Origin: Fen-1301 sp963786395 | GTDB taxonomy: Bacteria > Bacteroidota > Ignavibacteria > Ignavibacteriales > Ignavibacteriaceae | Reading direction: 5' to 3' | Assembly (NCBI GenBank): GCA_963786395.1 | Contig: CAWAZD010000021.1 | Coordinates: forward strand, 62,001-126,000 | Length of the DNA stretch: 64,000 nt | The notes under the pieces: model-generated | Databases searched by the model: none | Told to the model about the DNA's origin: nothing | What the model saw: the letters and a program-made list of their open reading frames with translations, nothing else | Part shown: positions 9,263-19,200 of the stretch, piece by piece | Numbering within the stretch: the first letter of the stretch is position 1 | Layout of the letters: each line of letters starts with the position of its first letter | Program-made: the position numbers and the translations under genes

Positions 9263-10114
9263 TTATAGCTTTACTAAAACATTGTCTATAAGGCGGGTAT
9301 TACCAACTTTTGCAGCTATTAGAATATAATAACTACTTCCTTCGCGAAGTATATCAATTTCTTTGAATGTATCGGCATTCACTATCCTCAGGTAATTCAT
9401 ATGGATTGTCCTTTCATTTATGAAAATATTATTTACCTTTTTTATAATGTTTTTCACATTATGTTCACCTGATTTGATAATCTCCTTTGCCTCAATTAAC
9501 GATTTGTTTATAATAAGGGCTTTTTCTCTTTCAGATGGAGAAAGAAAAATATTTCTGGAGCTTCTGGCAAGCCCGTCTTCTTCGCGCATTATCGGACAGG
9601 TAATTATTTCTATTTCATATTTTAAATCATCTACCATTTGCCTGATAACTGCCGTTTGCTGCGCATCCTTCTGACCGAAGAAAGCAAAATCAGGTTTAAT
9701 GCAATTAAATAAAATTGCGACAACTGTTGTTACACCCCTGTAATGTGTAGGACGAAATTCGCCTTCTAATATTTTAGTAATTTCAGTTACTTCAACAAAT
9801 GTCTGGTGATTAACTGAATAAATTTCTTCAACTGGCGGATAAAAAAGGAAATCCACTCCTTCTTCAATCAGTAATTGAGTGTCTTTTTCTATGTTGCGTG
9901 GATATTTATTAAAATCTTCGTTTGGAGCAAACTGTGTAGGATTTACAAAAATAGAAACAACAGTTATGTCAGCTTTCTTTTTAGATTCCTGAATTAATGA
10001 CGTATGCCCCTGATGAAGAAATCCCATTGTGGGAACCAGCCCGATCGTTTTCCCTTCGGATTTGATTTTTTTAACTATTGACTGGATTTCTTTTACAGAA
10101 TAAATAGTTTTGAT
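9263..10114 (-). CDS. panC: Pantothenate synthetase with apparent ATC start
   Basis: Joins pantoate and beta-alanine using ATP in coenzyme A synthesis. The nucleotidyl-binding signature PTMGFLHQGH is complete only if translation begins upstream of the first ATG (10027). Reading back in frame gives 29 more codons (IKTIYSVKEIQSIVKKIKS...), which match the normal PanC N-terminus, with no ATG, GTG or TTG before an in-frame TAA at 10117-10115. The codon where the family's Met-Lys normally sits is ATC at 10114-10112, five bases after a GAGG Shine-Dalgarno. Length would be 283 residues, normal for PanC. ATC initiation, or a single-base error in an ATG, are the two explanations. KPDFAFFGQKDAQQ and the C-terminal domain are intact. 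Confidence 0.88.
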   Translation of the reverse strand: MKTIYSVKEIQSIVKKIKSEGKTIGLVPTMGFLHQGHTSLIQESKKKADITVVSIFVNPTQFAPNEDFNKYPRNIEKDTQLLIEEGVDFLFYPPVEEIYSVNHQTFVEVTEITKILEGEFRPTHYRGVTTVVAILFNCIKPDFAFFGQKDAQQTAVIRQMVDDLKYEIEIITCPIMREEDGLARSSRNIFLSPSEREKALIINKSLIEAKEIIKSGEHNVKNIIKKVNNIFINERTIHMNYLRIVNADTFKEIDILREGSSYYILIAAKVGNTRLIDNVLVKL

Positions 10115-10123
10115 TTAAACCTC
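10112..10123 (-). promoter_or_regulatory. Shine-Dalgarno and non-AUG start of panC
   Basis: On the minus strand the accD stop TGA runs into GAGG, then TTTAA, then ATC. The spacing of five bases is right for ribosome binding, and the in-frame TAA just before ATC rules out an upstream start. This decides the panC start. Confidence 0.6.
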
Positions 10124-10961
10124 AGGTTACTAAAGTTATAAGATTATAAATTGTCGGTTTAAGGTCCTTACGGGGAGTAACTATATCAATAAAGCCATGC
10201 TCAAGAACAAATTCAGACCGCTGAAATCCTTCAGGCAGGTCTTTACCAATTGTCTGTTTAATTACTCTTGGTCCTGCAAATCCAATCAATGCCTGCGGTT
10301 CAGCAATATTAAAATCACCAAGCATAGCATAACTTGCAGTAGTGCCCCCTGTAGTCGGATCAGTCATTACAGAAATATAAGGAACTTTAGCTTCAGCCAG
10401 TCTTGCCAGTCGTGAACTGGTTTTTGCCATTTGCATTAGTGAGAAAGCACCTTCCATCATTCTTGCTCCACCGCTTGCCGAGATAATAACAAGAGGAATT
10501 CTATTCCTGTAACATCTATCAATAAGTCTGGATATTTTCTCCCCCACAACGGAACCCATGCTTCCGCCAATAAACTTAAAATCCATACACGCTAACCCGA
10601 TTTCAATATTATTTAGTTTTCCGGTTCCTGTTCTTACAGCATCATATAAACCTAATTTTCTGAAAGCATCCTGTGTACGGGATGTATATTTTTTTGTATC
10701 CGTAAACTGTAGAGGATCAGCAGACCGCATCTTTCTGTCCATTTCACGGAATGTTCCTTTATCCAGTATAATATCAATGTATTCCTGACTGCCAATCCTA
10801 AAATGGTAGCCGCATTTAAGACATGTCCAAAGATTCTGTTCTAATTGTTTTTTATGTATTATCTCACCGCAGCTTTCACACTTTTCCCATAAGCCATCAG
10901 GCAATTCCTTTTTCTGCGTATCGGGAGAAATATTTTCTTTGGATCTGTTAAACCAGGACAT
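10122..10961 (-). CDS. accD: Acetyl-CoA carboxylase carboxyltransferase subunit beta
   Basis: 279 residues. N-terminal zinc ribbon with C28, C31, C47 and C50 (CESCG...CLKCG), followed by a crotonase-fold carboxyltransferase domain (SASGGARMMEGAFSLMQM, TTGGTTASYAMLGD). Transfers the carboxyl group from biotin to acetyl-CoA in the first step of fatty acid synthesis; the alpha subunit is not in the window. ATG overlaps the preceding TAA (TAATG), so it is coupled to the DUF1573 gene. It ends eight bases before the panC start. Confidence 0.93.
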   Translation of the reverse strand: MSWFNRSKENISPDTQKKELPDGLWEKCESCGEIIHKKQLEQNLWTCLKCGYHFRIGSQEYIDIILDKGTFREMDRKMRSADPLQFTDTKKYTSRTQDAFRKLGLYDAVRTGTGKLNNIEIGLACMDFKFIGGSMGSVVGEKISRLIDRCYRNRIPLVIISASGGARMMEGAFSLMQMAKTSSRLARLAEAKVPYISVMTDPTTGGTTASYAMLGDFNIAEPQALIGFAGPRVIKQTIGKDLPEGFQRSEFVLEHGFIDIVTPRKDLKPTIYNLITLVT

Positions 10962-11687
10962 TATTCTTTCTCGTTTTTTACATCAGCAAATATTATTAAC
11001 ACTTTGTTCGGTTCTTCAGGATCATTAGACTGGATAGTGACGTTCCTGTTCAATTTCCCTTCCTTGCCCTTTGAATCAAATTCAACCCGGAGTGTCCCTT
11101 CCTGACCCGATTCAAGTTTTTTACTGCTAACCACTGCAGCTGTACAACCGCAGGAGGTTTTAATATCTTTAATCTCAAGTAATGATTTACCGGAATTCTT
11201 AAATTTAAATGTATAGTCAACAACCTGACCTGCAACCAGAACACCAAAATCGTGTTCGGTTTCAGGGAAATAGAGTTTTGGTGCTATTTGTCATTTCATT
11301 TACATTTGACATATCCAAAACATTCCCTATAAACTTGAATTTTAACTCCGGGTTTGAGGGATCATTTGTTTTAACATACACGTATTTCTCTTGTTTTCCC
11401 ACCTTACCTGTGGAATTAAATTCTACTTTAATATTTGTTGACTCACCGGGTGCTAAAGAGTTTTTATCCGGCTTGGCTGCCGTGCACCCGCAGGATGCAT
11501 GTACATCAAATATTTTCAGAGAATCACCGCCATTATTCACCAGTATAAAATTATGTGTGGCTAATTTGCCCTGCTCTATATTTCCGAAATCATAATCCAT
11601 CTGCTGTGAAGATGCCTTTGGCCCTACGACCTGAGCACAAGCCATATAAGTTAAACTAGTAAGTAGTATAATTAAATTCCTGATCAT
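10961..11687 (-). CDS. Secreted tandem DUF1573 protein, interrupted by a frame change
   Basis: Two consecutive DUF1573 (Ig-like) modules in different frames. The first (11687-11262, 141 residues) has a signal peptide (cut probable after ACA) and the core HASCGCTAAKPDKNSL. The second (about 11283-10961) reads APKLYFPETEHDFG..., then KTSCGCTAAVVSSKK, but has no usable start codon: a TGA precedes it directly. Removing one base near 11283-11288 joins them into about 240 residues. I take this as one gene with a +1 insertion. Function of DUF1573 is not known; the CGCT(A/T)A core is conserved in Bacteroidota-type exported proteins. Start overlaps the tsaB stop by four bases. Confidence 0.72.
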
Positions 11688-12331
11688 TTCTTTGATTCCT
11701 TTACAATAAAGTTTTTAAAGTAATTAGGTTCTGTATAATCAAAATCGTTTGTTATAAATTGAGTCCCTTTTGATCTGCACCATTCCGCAACAAACAAAGG
11801 ACGTGGAGTGGAATATACATCATCCTTTTTTACCGCGTTGCCGAAAACAAGGCATCCTTTTGCTTTTTCAGGTAACTCAGAAAGCTTTATAATCTGCAAA
11901 TTCTCAGCAAATATATAGCAATTAGATTTAATATAAAACCTGCTATAATACACTTCATCCACATTAACTTTGTTGGCTATAACAAATTCCGTTCCTTCGG
12001 GCAAAGCCCCCGCCAATTGAATCGCAATAGCCTCAAAAGTAGGCACCGGACAGATAGGAATTGATGATCCCATAGCAAGACCTTTGGCAGCCGACATCCC
12101 GATTCGCAATCCTGTAAACGATCCCGGTCCTGATGAAACCGCGATGCATTCCAGATCATCTAATCTTACTTCTGCAATTGACAGTGTTTTATCTACTATA
12201 TCAAATATTTTCTCTGAATGTGAGTTCTTTAAATTTATAACAGTTTCAAAATATTTGGACATATCAAAAAACACAGCTGCGCCGCATAGGTTTTGAGATG
12301 TATCTATAGCAAGTATTGGTTTATTACTCAT
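11684..12331 (-). CDS. tsaB: tRNA threonylcarbamoyladenosine complex dimerisation subunit TsaB
   Basis: 215 residues, ASKHA-fold. The block SSGPGSFTGLRIGMSAAKGL near residue 66 is diagnostic. TsaB partners TsaD and TsaE to make t6A37 on ANN-decoding tRNAs. Here it overlaps tsaE by eight bases, supporting joint expression of two parts of the same complex; tsaD is not in the window. Confidence 0.92.
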   Translation of the reverse strand: MSNKPILAIDTSQNLCGAAVFFDMSKYFETVINLKNSHSEKIFDIVDKTLSIAEVRLDDLECIAVSSGPGSFTGLRIGMSAAKGLAMGSSIPICPVPTFEAIAIQLAGALPEGTEFVIANKVNVDEVYYSRFYIKSNCYIFAENLQIIKLSELPEKAKGCLVFGNAVKKDDVYSTPRPLFVAEWCRSKGTQFITNDFDYTEPNYFKNFIVKESKK

Positions 12332-12752
12332 ATTTTATAAACGAAAATTCTCTGTTAAAATCACTATCCAGAGTAATCTGAATTTCAGTTCTTTTCTTCG
12401 GAAGTACAGCCGGGTAAAGTTCACCCCATTCAATAAATTTGACTGCTTCATCATCCTTCATATATTCATCAAAACCAATATCGTAAATTTCCCGGACCTG
12501 CTCAATACGATAAAAATCAAAATGATAGAATTTCTGATCTCCATAATATTCATTTACCAATGCAAATGTCGGGCTGCTGACACCGTCCACATTAAATACC
12601 CTCAGCAATTTCTTAATAAAAAAAGTCTTCCCTGATCCAAGATTTCCATTAAGAATGATAACATCCGCAGGACTTATAGTTTTTGAAAACTCAACTGCAA
12701 GTTCTTCCGTTTCATCCTCGGTAACCACTTTATGGACAGAAGGAAAGACCAA
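12324..12752 (-). CDS. tsaE: t6A biosynthesis ATPase TsaE
   Basis: 142 residues with Walker A GNLGSGKT near residue 40, the SSPTFALVNEY block and the C-terminal FIEWGE motif. The start is TTG at 12752, one base beyond the porX stop; no ATG lies before the Walker region. Acts with TsaB and TsaD in tRNA modification. Confidence 0.9.
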   Translation of the reverse strand: MVFPSVHKVVTEDETEELAVEFSKTISPADVIILNGNLGSGKTFFIKKLLRVFNVDGVSSPTFALVNEYYGDQKFYHFDFYRIEQVREIYDIGFDEYMKDDEAVKFIEWGELYPAVLPKKRTEIQITLDSDFNREFSFIKYE

Positions 12753-12753
12753 T

Positions 12754-14325
12754 CTATTTTGGCTCCATAGTTATTACAGGAATAATCATTTCTTCCATCG
12801 AAATGCCGCCATGCTGGAATGTATCTTTATAATGTGTCAGATATTTGTGGTAATCTGTGGGATATACAAAATAATAATCTTCCTTGGCAATGATAAAGTT
12901 CTTAGTTAAACCAAGGTCAGGAAGTTTATAATCAAGTGGATTCCTCATAAATAAAGCATTTTTTTCATCAACTTTAAGATTGCGCCCAAATTTAAATCTA
13001 AGATTAGTGGAAGCTTCACGGTCACCAAGAACTTTAGCCCCCCGTAAACATCTTATACTACCATGATCAGTTGTTATAATAATTTTAACATTGTCCATTT
13101 TTGAAATAGTCTTGAATGTTGAGAACAAAGAAGAATGCGTAAACCAGCTATTGGACAAAGATCTGTAGGCTGCTTCATCAGGTGCTATTTCCTTTAAAAT
13201 ATCAGAATCAGACCTTCCATGCGCAATCATATCAAGGAAATTGATGACAACTGCAGTTAGATGATTCCCCTTATAAGAATGAATATTTTGTTCAAAATTC
13301 CTGCCTACATCAGGATCAATTATTTTAATATACTTAAGTTCATTCTTAAGTTTTATTCTTTTCCTGTCAAGAAGCCCCTGAAGCAATTCTTTCTCATATT
13401 TATTCATGCTCTTTTCATCATCATGTTCTTCATTCTGCCAGTACTGTTTATAGTTCTTTTCAATCTCTGATGGAAATAGTCCCGCAAAAAGAGCGTTCCT
13501 TGCATATGGAGTTGCTGTCGGAAGTATTGAGAAATAATAATCTTTTTCTATTTTGTAATAATCAGAAAGATGTTTTTCCATCATCAACCATTGGTCAAGT
13601 CTTAGACAATCAATTACAAAATAAAATACAGAGGCATCTTCTTTCTGAACAGCAGGAAGAACATATTTAGCTGTAATTTCAGGAATCAAAACCGGCGTGT
13701 CAAAGTCTCCCAATGAATTTATCCATTTTTTATAATTACGTTCTACAAATTTGGAGAATTCTTTATTTGCTTCTTTTTTCTGATCATTAAGGGTTTGCCT
13801 TAAACCTATATCAGGATGTGTATCAAGTTGGATGTCCCAATTTACTAGTCTGCAATAAATTTCTATCCATTCTGCAAAATCCATTTCACTAAGAAGAGAA
13901 CGCGAAATTTCATTAAAGTCCTGAAGGTAATCCTTAGCAACATATTCACCGGATATCTTCTTCCCTTCAAGAATCTTTTTACAGACTAATAAAACCTGGC
14001 TTGGATTAATGGGCTTTGTTAAATAATCACTTATTTTACCTCCAATTGCTTCCTCCATCAGAGATTCTTCTTCGCTTTTTGTTACCATAACTATAGGTAG
14101 GTTTGGATAAAGTTCTTTAATAACAGCAAGAGTCTCAAGCCCACCCATCCCAGGCATATTTTCATCAAGAAAAATAAGATCAAAATCATTATCCTTAACA
14201 GATGAAATGGCGTCTTCTCCATTTGTTACTGTATCAACCTCGTATCCTTTCTCAGAAAGAAAGATAATATGTGAGCGTAATAATTCTATTTCATCGTCTA
14301 TCCACAAAATCTTTTTTGCTTTCAT
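12754..14325 (-). CDS. porX: PorX-like response regulator with PglZ domain
   Basis: 523 residues. Residues 1-120 are a CheY-type receiver: acidic pair DDE near 11, phospho-acceptor Asp in IFLDENMPG near 53, and TKPINP near 105. Residues about 210-523 are a PglZ/alkaline-phosphatase-fold domain (FVIDCLRLDQW, ITTDHGSIRCLRG). This architecture is that of PorX, which controls T9SS genes in Bacteroidota and whose PglZ domain hydrolyses oligoadenylates. The neighbour sprA, a T9SS translocon gene, supports the assignment. No PorY kinase is nearby. It heads the tsaE-tsaB-DUF1573-accD-panC run. Confidence 0.9.
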   Translation of the reverse strand: MKAKKILWIDDEIELLRSHIIFLSEKGYEVDTVTNGEDAISSVKDNDFDLIFLDENMPGMGGLETLAVIKELYPNLPIVMVTKSEEESLMEEAIGGKISDYLTKPINPSQVLLVCKKILEGKKISGEYVAKDYLQDFNEISRSLLSEMDFAEWIEIYCRLVNWDIQLDTHPDIGLRQTLNDQKKEANKEFSKFVERNYKKWINSLGDFDTPVLIPEITAKYVLPAVQKEDASVFYFVIDCLRLDQWLMMEKHLSDYYKIEKDYYFSILPTATPYARNALFAGLFPSEIEKNYKQYWQNEEHDDEKSMNKYEKELLQGLLDRKRIKLKNELKYIKIIDPDVGRNFEQNIHSYKGNHLTAVVINFLDMIAHGRSDSDILKEIAPDEAAYRSLSNSWFTHSSLFSTFKTISKMDNVKIIITTDHGSIRCLRGAKVLGDREASTNLRFKFGRNLKVDEKNALFMRNPLDYKLPDLGLTKNFIIAKEDYYFVYPTDYHKYLTHYKDTFQHGGISMEEMIIPVITMEPK

Positions 14326-14407
14326 AACAACTTATCCCTTATAATAAACTAAGTGAAATAATTACTCAAGCCTAAATCAAATGGAAAGCTATTTAAGCGT
14401 GAATCAA

Positions 14408-16234
14408 TTATTGAATTGAAATATGTACGTCCAGACCGGCTTCGTTTGTTGTAGTCGGTGGAATTCTTGAAGGTCCGTCAGGCTGCACCGATGTACGGGT
14501 ATAAAAAACAGATAATGTAACCTTTGAACTAATAGTATATTTAACTCTGGGTTCAAGAGATGTGCGCGTTGTTCCATCTTGTGGAGTACCACCATCTACG
14601 TAATTCGACATATCATAATTCACACTGGTATTTTTCGAATTCGTATATGAAAAACTGAATTCAATATCATTTTTCAAAGATAATCCGAATAGCGGAAGTT
14701 CGAATCCGGACTTCGAGAATCCAGCAGTTATACCTATTTCACTTGAATATGTTTCAATTATCGATTTTGATGTGATTCCTAAATCATAATTGGTTTTAGT
14801 TGAATATTTCATGCTGCTTATAAGGTTACCCCCCCAAAGCTCCGCAAAAGTAAAATTAAACCCTACCAAAGGAGCAAAACCATATTCAACCCTCTGTGTC
14901 TGAACTTGCTTTGTCCCATCAGGCGTAAGCTGCCATCCTTCAGTATAATTTGCTACATAAGCATGTTCCACTGACACTCTCTTGGCAAATGATTTGAATA
15001 CAATAAACTTCTCTAAACCATCCCAGGTAACTCTCCAGTTTGGTCTTGGAACATATTGTGCAACTGTACTTAAAAACTTAAAGTTCGAAAAAATAGGAAG
15101 ACTTTCAAAGCCGGTCTCAAAGGCATTAGATAATGCCAATGGATCATTTGATGTTCCATCATATTTTTCATGCACCCTTTTTATTCCACTCTTAAATACA
15201 CTTAGGAATAAAACCGGAGGAAATGACAAATATGATCTTGACAGTGTTCCGGAAACATTGGGACTGCCATTAGGAGTTACATGTCCTAATGAATCAACAG
15301 TTAGCGTTGAGGTCTTGTTTAAAGACCATGCTACTTTCCAGGTAAGATCAATTTTAGCTCCTTCCCATAATGGACGCTGCGTCTTGAAATCAAAACTGTT
15401 TCTTTGAGAATAATTATCACTAAGTGTTAAACCAGTTGTACCCGGAGGCGGTATTGCCCTTCTCCCAACATCTCCGCTTAACCCAAATTGGAATAACCTT
15501 GAAGGACCATTCATATCATTTTGGCTAAAACCCCAAAAATTATAAAATCCTGTCCCGGTTCCAAATAAACCGGACTTTGAAATACTGTTATCATTTGAAA
15601 AATTAAATGAAAACTGGTCATAGTCGAAGAAAATTATTCTTGTCAAAGTCTTCATAAACAAATAAGCGTTTTTAAATGGAGATTTCTTAACCACAAGGGC
15701 TGTTGTATCGTTCGTCTTATTTGTTTCACCAATTGCGTTATTTATATTATTTAAAGTATCAGATGGAACCTGATTATTAGGAATTTTGTTAGAAACATTA
15801 TTCTGATTATTTGGTTCATTCTGATGGTTTGAATTATTTAAATCATAATTTCTGAATTCTTCCTCAAAGTTTCTTTCCCTGCCTCTGTGGCTTAAAGAGA
15901 TCTGGTTTTGACCTGCTAGTTTCTGGTTCTGTACAGTTTCCGGTACGTCTGTGAAAAGTCCCTGGGTTAATAATTTCCAACTTAGAGTTAAACCAAGACT
16001 TGATCTGCCTGTATTTCCAGCACTTCTACCGGCTGATCCCTGTGCGATGTTATACTGCCATTGATATCCTGCTGAATATCCGGCTTGTACTTTGAAATAT
16101 TTCCCTATGTCTAAGAATGAAGGAAGTACCGGATTCGTTCTGATATCAATCGTTTGTTGATAACTATTATCTATTACCAAAGAATGCTCCGGCGAAAATA
16201 TCTTTCCAGACCTGACTTTCTGATCTCTGCTCAT
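14408..16234 (-). CDS. sprA: SprA, C-terminal part (continues from 16167-21536 after a frame change)
   Basis: 608 residues of beta-rich, aromatic, outer-membrane barrel sequence without a signal peptide. It overlaps the longer sprA reading frame by 68 bases. The first part ends in one frame with FFGNR and this frame continues with DNSYQQTIDIRTNPVLPSF; removing one base within the AATAGATAATAG stretch (16164-16178) fuses them. The apparent ATG at 16234 is therefore not a real start. Contains a low-complexity Asn-rich loop (about residues 130-160). Confidence 0.85.
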   Translation of the reverse strand: MSRDQKVRSGKIFSPEHSLVIDNSYQQTIDIRTNPVLPSFLDIGKYFKVQAGYSAGYQWQYNIAQGSAGRSAGNTGRSSLGLTLSWKLLTQGLFTDVPETVQNQKLAGQNQISLSHRGRERNFEEEFRNYDLNNSNHQNEPNNQNNVSNKIPNNQVPSDTLNNINNAIGETNKTNDTTALVVKKSPFKNAYLFMKTLTRIIFFDYDQFSFNFSNDNSISKSGLFGTGTGFYNFWGFSQNDMNGPSRLFQFGLSGDVGRRAIPPPGTTGLTLSDNYSQRNSFDFKTQRPLWEGAKIDLTWKVAWSLNKTSTLTVDSLGHVTPNGSPNVSGTLSRSYLSFPPVLFLSVFKSGIKRVHEKYDGTSNDPLALSNAFETGFESLPIFSNFKFLSTVAQYVPRPNWRVTWDGLEKFIVFKSFAKRVSVEHAYVANYTEGWQLTPDGTKQVQTQRVEYGFAPLVGFNFTFAELWGGNLISSMKYSTKTNYDLGITSKSIIETYSSEIGITAGFSKSGFELPLFGLSLKNDIEFSFSYTNSKNTSVNYDMSNYVDGGTPQDGTTRTSLEPRVKYTISSKVTLSVFYTRTSVQPDGPSRIPPTTTNEAGLDVHISIQ

Positions 16235-19200
16235 TCAGACTGTTTGTTTCAAGATAAGCTAATGTAGAATTAATGACTACATTATAGTTGGTGCTTACAT
16301 TAAGAAAACCACCTTCGCTCATTTTCCAGGCTATATTGAATCCACGCTGACCCGTAAAATCGCGGGAAATAGTCTGCTGAGGTTCGGATCCCGGTATATA
16401 ATCTAAGGCCCGTGAAACATTAGTGTTTCTCATTCTTCTTAATGAAAACTGGGCACTAAATGACTGCGGAAGATAATAGAGCCTTAGTTTTTTATAGTCC
16501 GGAGCTAATGCAAAAAGAGTGTTTATCCCCGGTAAATCTCCGGGTGCAATATTATAATCAGGACTTAGATTTAACCCGTAACTCATGTTTGCATTCCACT
16601 GCCATGATTTATTCATCTCAATTGTCGGGCTGCGGCTGAATGCATTGTTGTAATTAAATCCGAATGCAAGATTATTAAAGGTATCTCTGATTAACCAGAA
16701 GTTTGTTGGGATTTTTATTTTAATATTTGATGCTGAATATGTATCTGAAATATTTACAGTTTGAGATTCCGTTATTACCTGGTCGGCTGATTTAGTCTTT
16801 GATAATTTCGCGGCTTCTGTAACTAATATATCCGTTCCCGGTAGATACAATGGTTTACCAATTGATTCAGTATGTGAATATTGAAGCCTTAAACTGCTTT
16901 CTGGTAAACTTAAAGGAATAAGTTTTAGCACATCTAAATCAGCAGATAAGCCCCAGTTCTTCGATGAACTTCTTGATCCAAACCTGTCTGATATTCGATG
17001 GAAATATGGGTTAGTCTCACTCATATTTACAGTTAATGTAAGAAGATCAGCAAGTTTTAAAGACGAACTAAAGCTATATGCCCATCCTGGAGATTGATCA
17101 GCTCCAATTACTCTTAATTCATTTACCCAAACTTCACCGGAAAGACCTCTTCTTAGTCTCGGTCTGTTTGGATCATCAGGATTAACAATTCCTACCAGAA
17201 GAAATTTAATGGAGGTTAATGTTGGATTTCCTTTTACATCGTAAAAATGTCCTGGTTTTCCGGCTACCGGTTGACTCGCAATATGAAACACAGAATCTTC
17301 TTTTTGCTTAAGAGCTGTAAGGTCTGAAAATTTAATGTCTATTTCACCCCATCCAGGTGTAATCGGCTGCCTGTATTCATAATAATTTGTTGTGTCTGTT
17401 CCAAATTGGAAGTAAACCTGTGCATTTACACCACCTGTTTTGTCAGCCAAATCGCCGTATGACGGAGTATTGTTTCCATGTATGAATAATTTCATTTCTG
17501 AATAATCAAATACATCAAGAGGTTTTACTCCGGGAATATATTTAACTACTTCTCTTTTTTGACCGGCAGGAAGATCACTAACAATCAAATTCATTGATTG
17601 TTCGTTCCTGAGAACTATTTCATTAGGATTACTTAGATCGCGCTCCTGAACAATTCCCGGCGGGCTGTAGTAATCCGGGTTATCTTCTATGTTTTTTACA
17701 TCTATTTCCAAAGTAGTGTCAGTCGGTAGTACTTTTTGCCACTGGTTGCCCACCAGATTAAATTCAGCAAGCTGCAAATGCATCACAGGAAATTTGGGAA
17801 CTTTACTTACTCCGGTAACAAACATCCTGATAGTTTCAACAGTAGTAAAACTAGGATTTCCAATACTATCCTTATAATCCTTTAACGGAATGCGGTATAA
17901 AAACCACCCCTTCCCTGCACTTGGCTTATTTTGAATATATTTATTATCAGCATTTGTATCCAGAGGTATTTCATACCGGAAAAACGAATTTACAGGATCA
18001 AGAGTTCCATTTCTGTTCAAATCTTCTGTGTCAGGGAATTTCCCTATATCAGTTAAAACTGCATTCCCTTCAGTACCGTTAATATTATAATAGTCGAACA
18101 CAGTATGCGATGATGAATTAGAAAATGAGAAATCATCACCCGCAGGATCAGGTTTATTATTCCCATAAACAGTTCTTTCTTCATCGTCAAACATACCATC
18201 AATTCCAGTGTCCTCACCCTGGTCAATCAGACCATTATGATTTTTATCTTCCTCATCAAGTTTATTATTAGGAATTACATCTTCACTTATTCGTCCAAGA
18301 TCTAAATATATTTTTGACCCGGGAGCACATTGATTCGCATTAGCCCAGAACTCTATATACTGCATGTTTTCATCAATCAGATTACTGGCTGTTGATGAAA
18401 GAGGTTTCATTATTCCACCCCAGCTTTTTGACGGAATTGTATAATCAGTGGGTTTTACTTTTTTCCCGTAACCTGCATAAGTGCCGGGTGTGTCTGGAAT
18501 GTATACATAATCCAGAACAGTAACCTGTTCATCGGCTTTGGCTACTTTCTTTCTGGTACCCCATAAATCATAAACAGTTACAGCAGATGGCGATACTGTA
18601 TACCAGAAACTTTTAGCCTTATAACTCATAATTGAGTCAGGATATAAATCTTCAGGAATACCCCTGAATTGAGGAAGATTCAATGGTGGACTAAGATCTT
18701 TCCATGAAGTATATGATACTCCGATAGATATCAATTTTTTTGTCGCCTCAAAGTCATCTATATATGCAATGCTTTTCCCTTGATCGGAAGGAATTGTACT
18801 TTTTATTGTATTAGGATCAGGTTTTATATACGCGTATTCACCTGATACTGAAAAAGATGACATTTCCTTTGTGGAAATTACCTTATCCAGTGCCTTTGTA
18901 ATGAAGGGAAGATCGGTTCCGGTTGTAAAATCAACTCCATAAATTGTATTGTTCAGGGGTTCCTCCCCTATCCTTACCTTCTGAGATAATGTCTGCTGGT
19001 TTAGATTTAATATGGAGAATCCCAGCTTTGTTTTCTGAGAAAAATCAAATACACCCCGCAAACCAAGCAAAGTCTTTGAAGCAAGCTGGAACAGATCATT
19101 CTGTTCAAATGTAATTTTCAAATTAGCCCCGGGTACCAGTGCTGCATCATTTCTTATTGTAAGCTGACCGACATTATAATCAACTATATAATCTACTCCG

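Noticed and set aside
14982..15407. 141-codon frame antisense to sprA
   Set aside because: Shadow of the barrel-coding strand; nothing recognisable.
16167..16234. Genuine overlapping start of a second sprA-like gene
   Set aside because: The overlapped codons mirror the upstream frame, and the barrel continues directly when one base is removed; no signal peptide at the second start.
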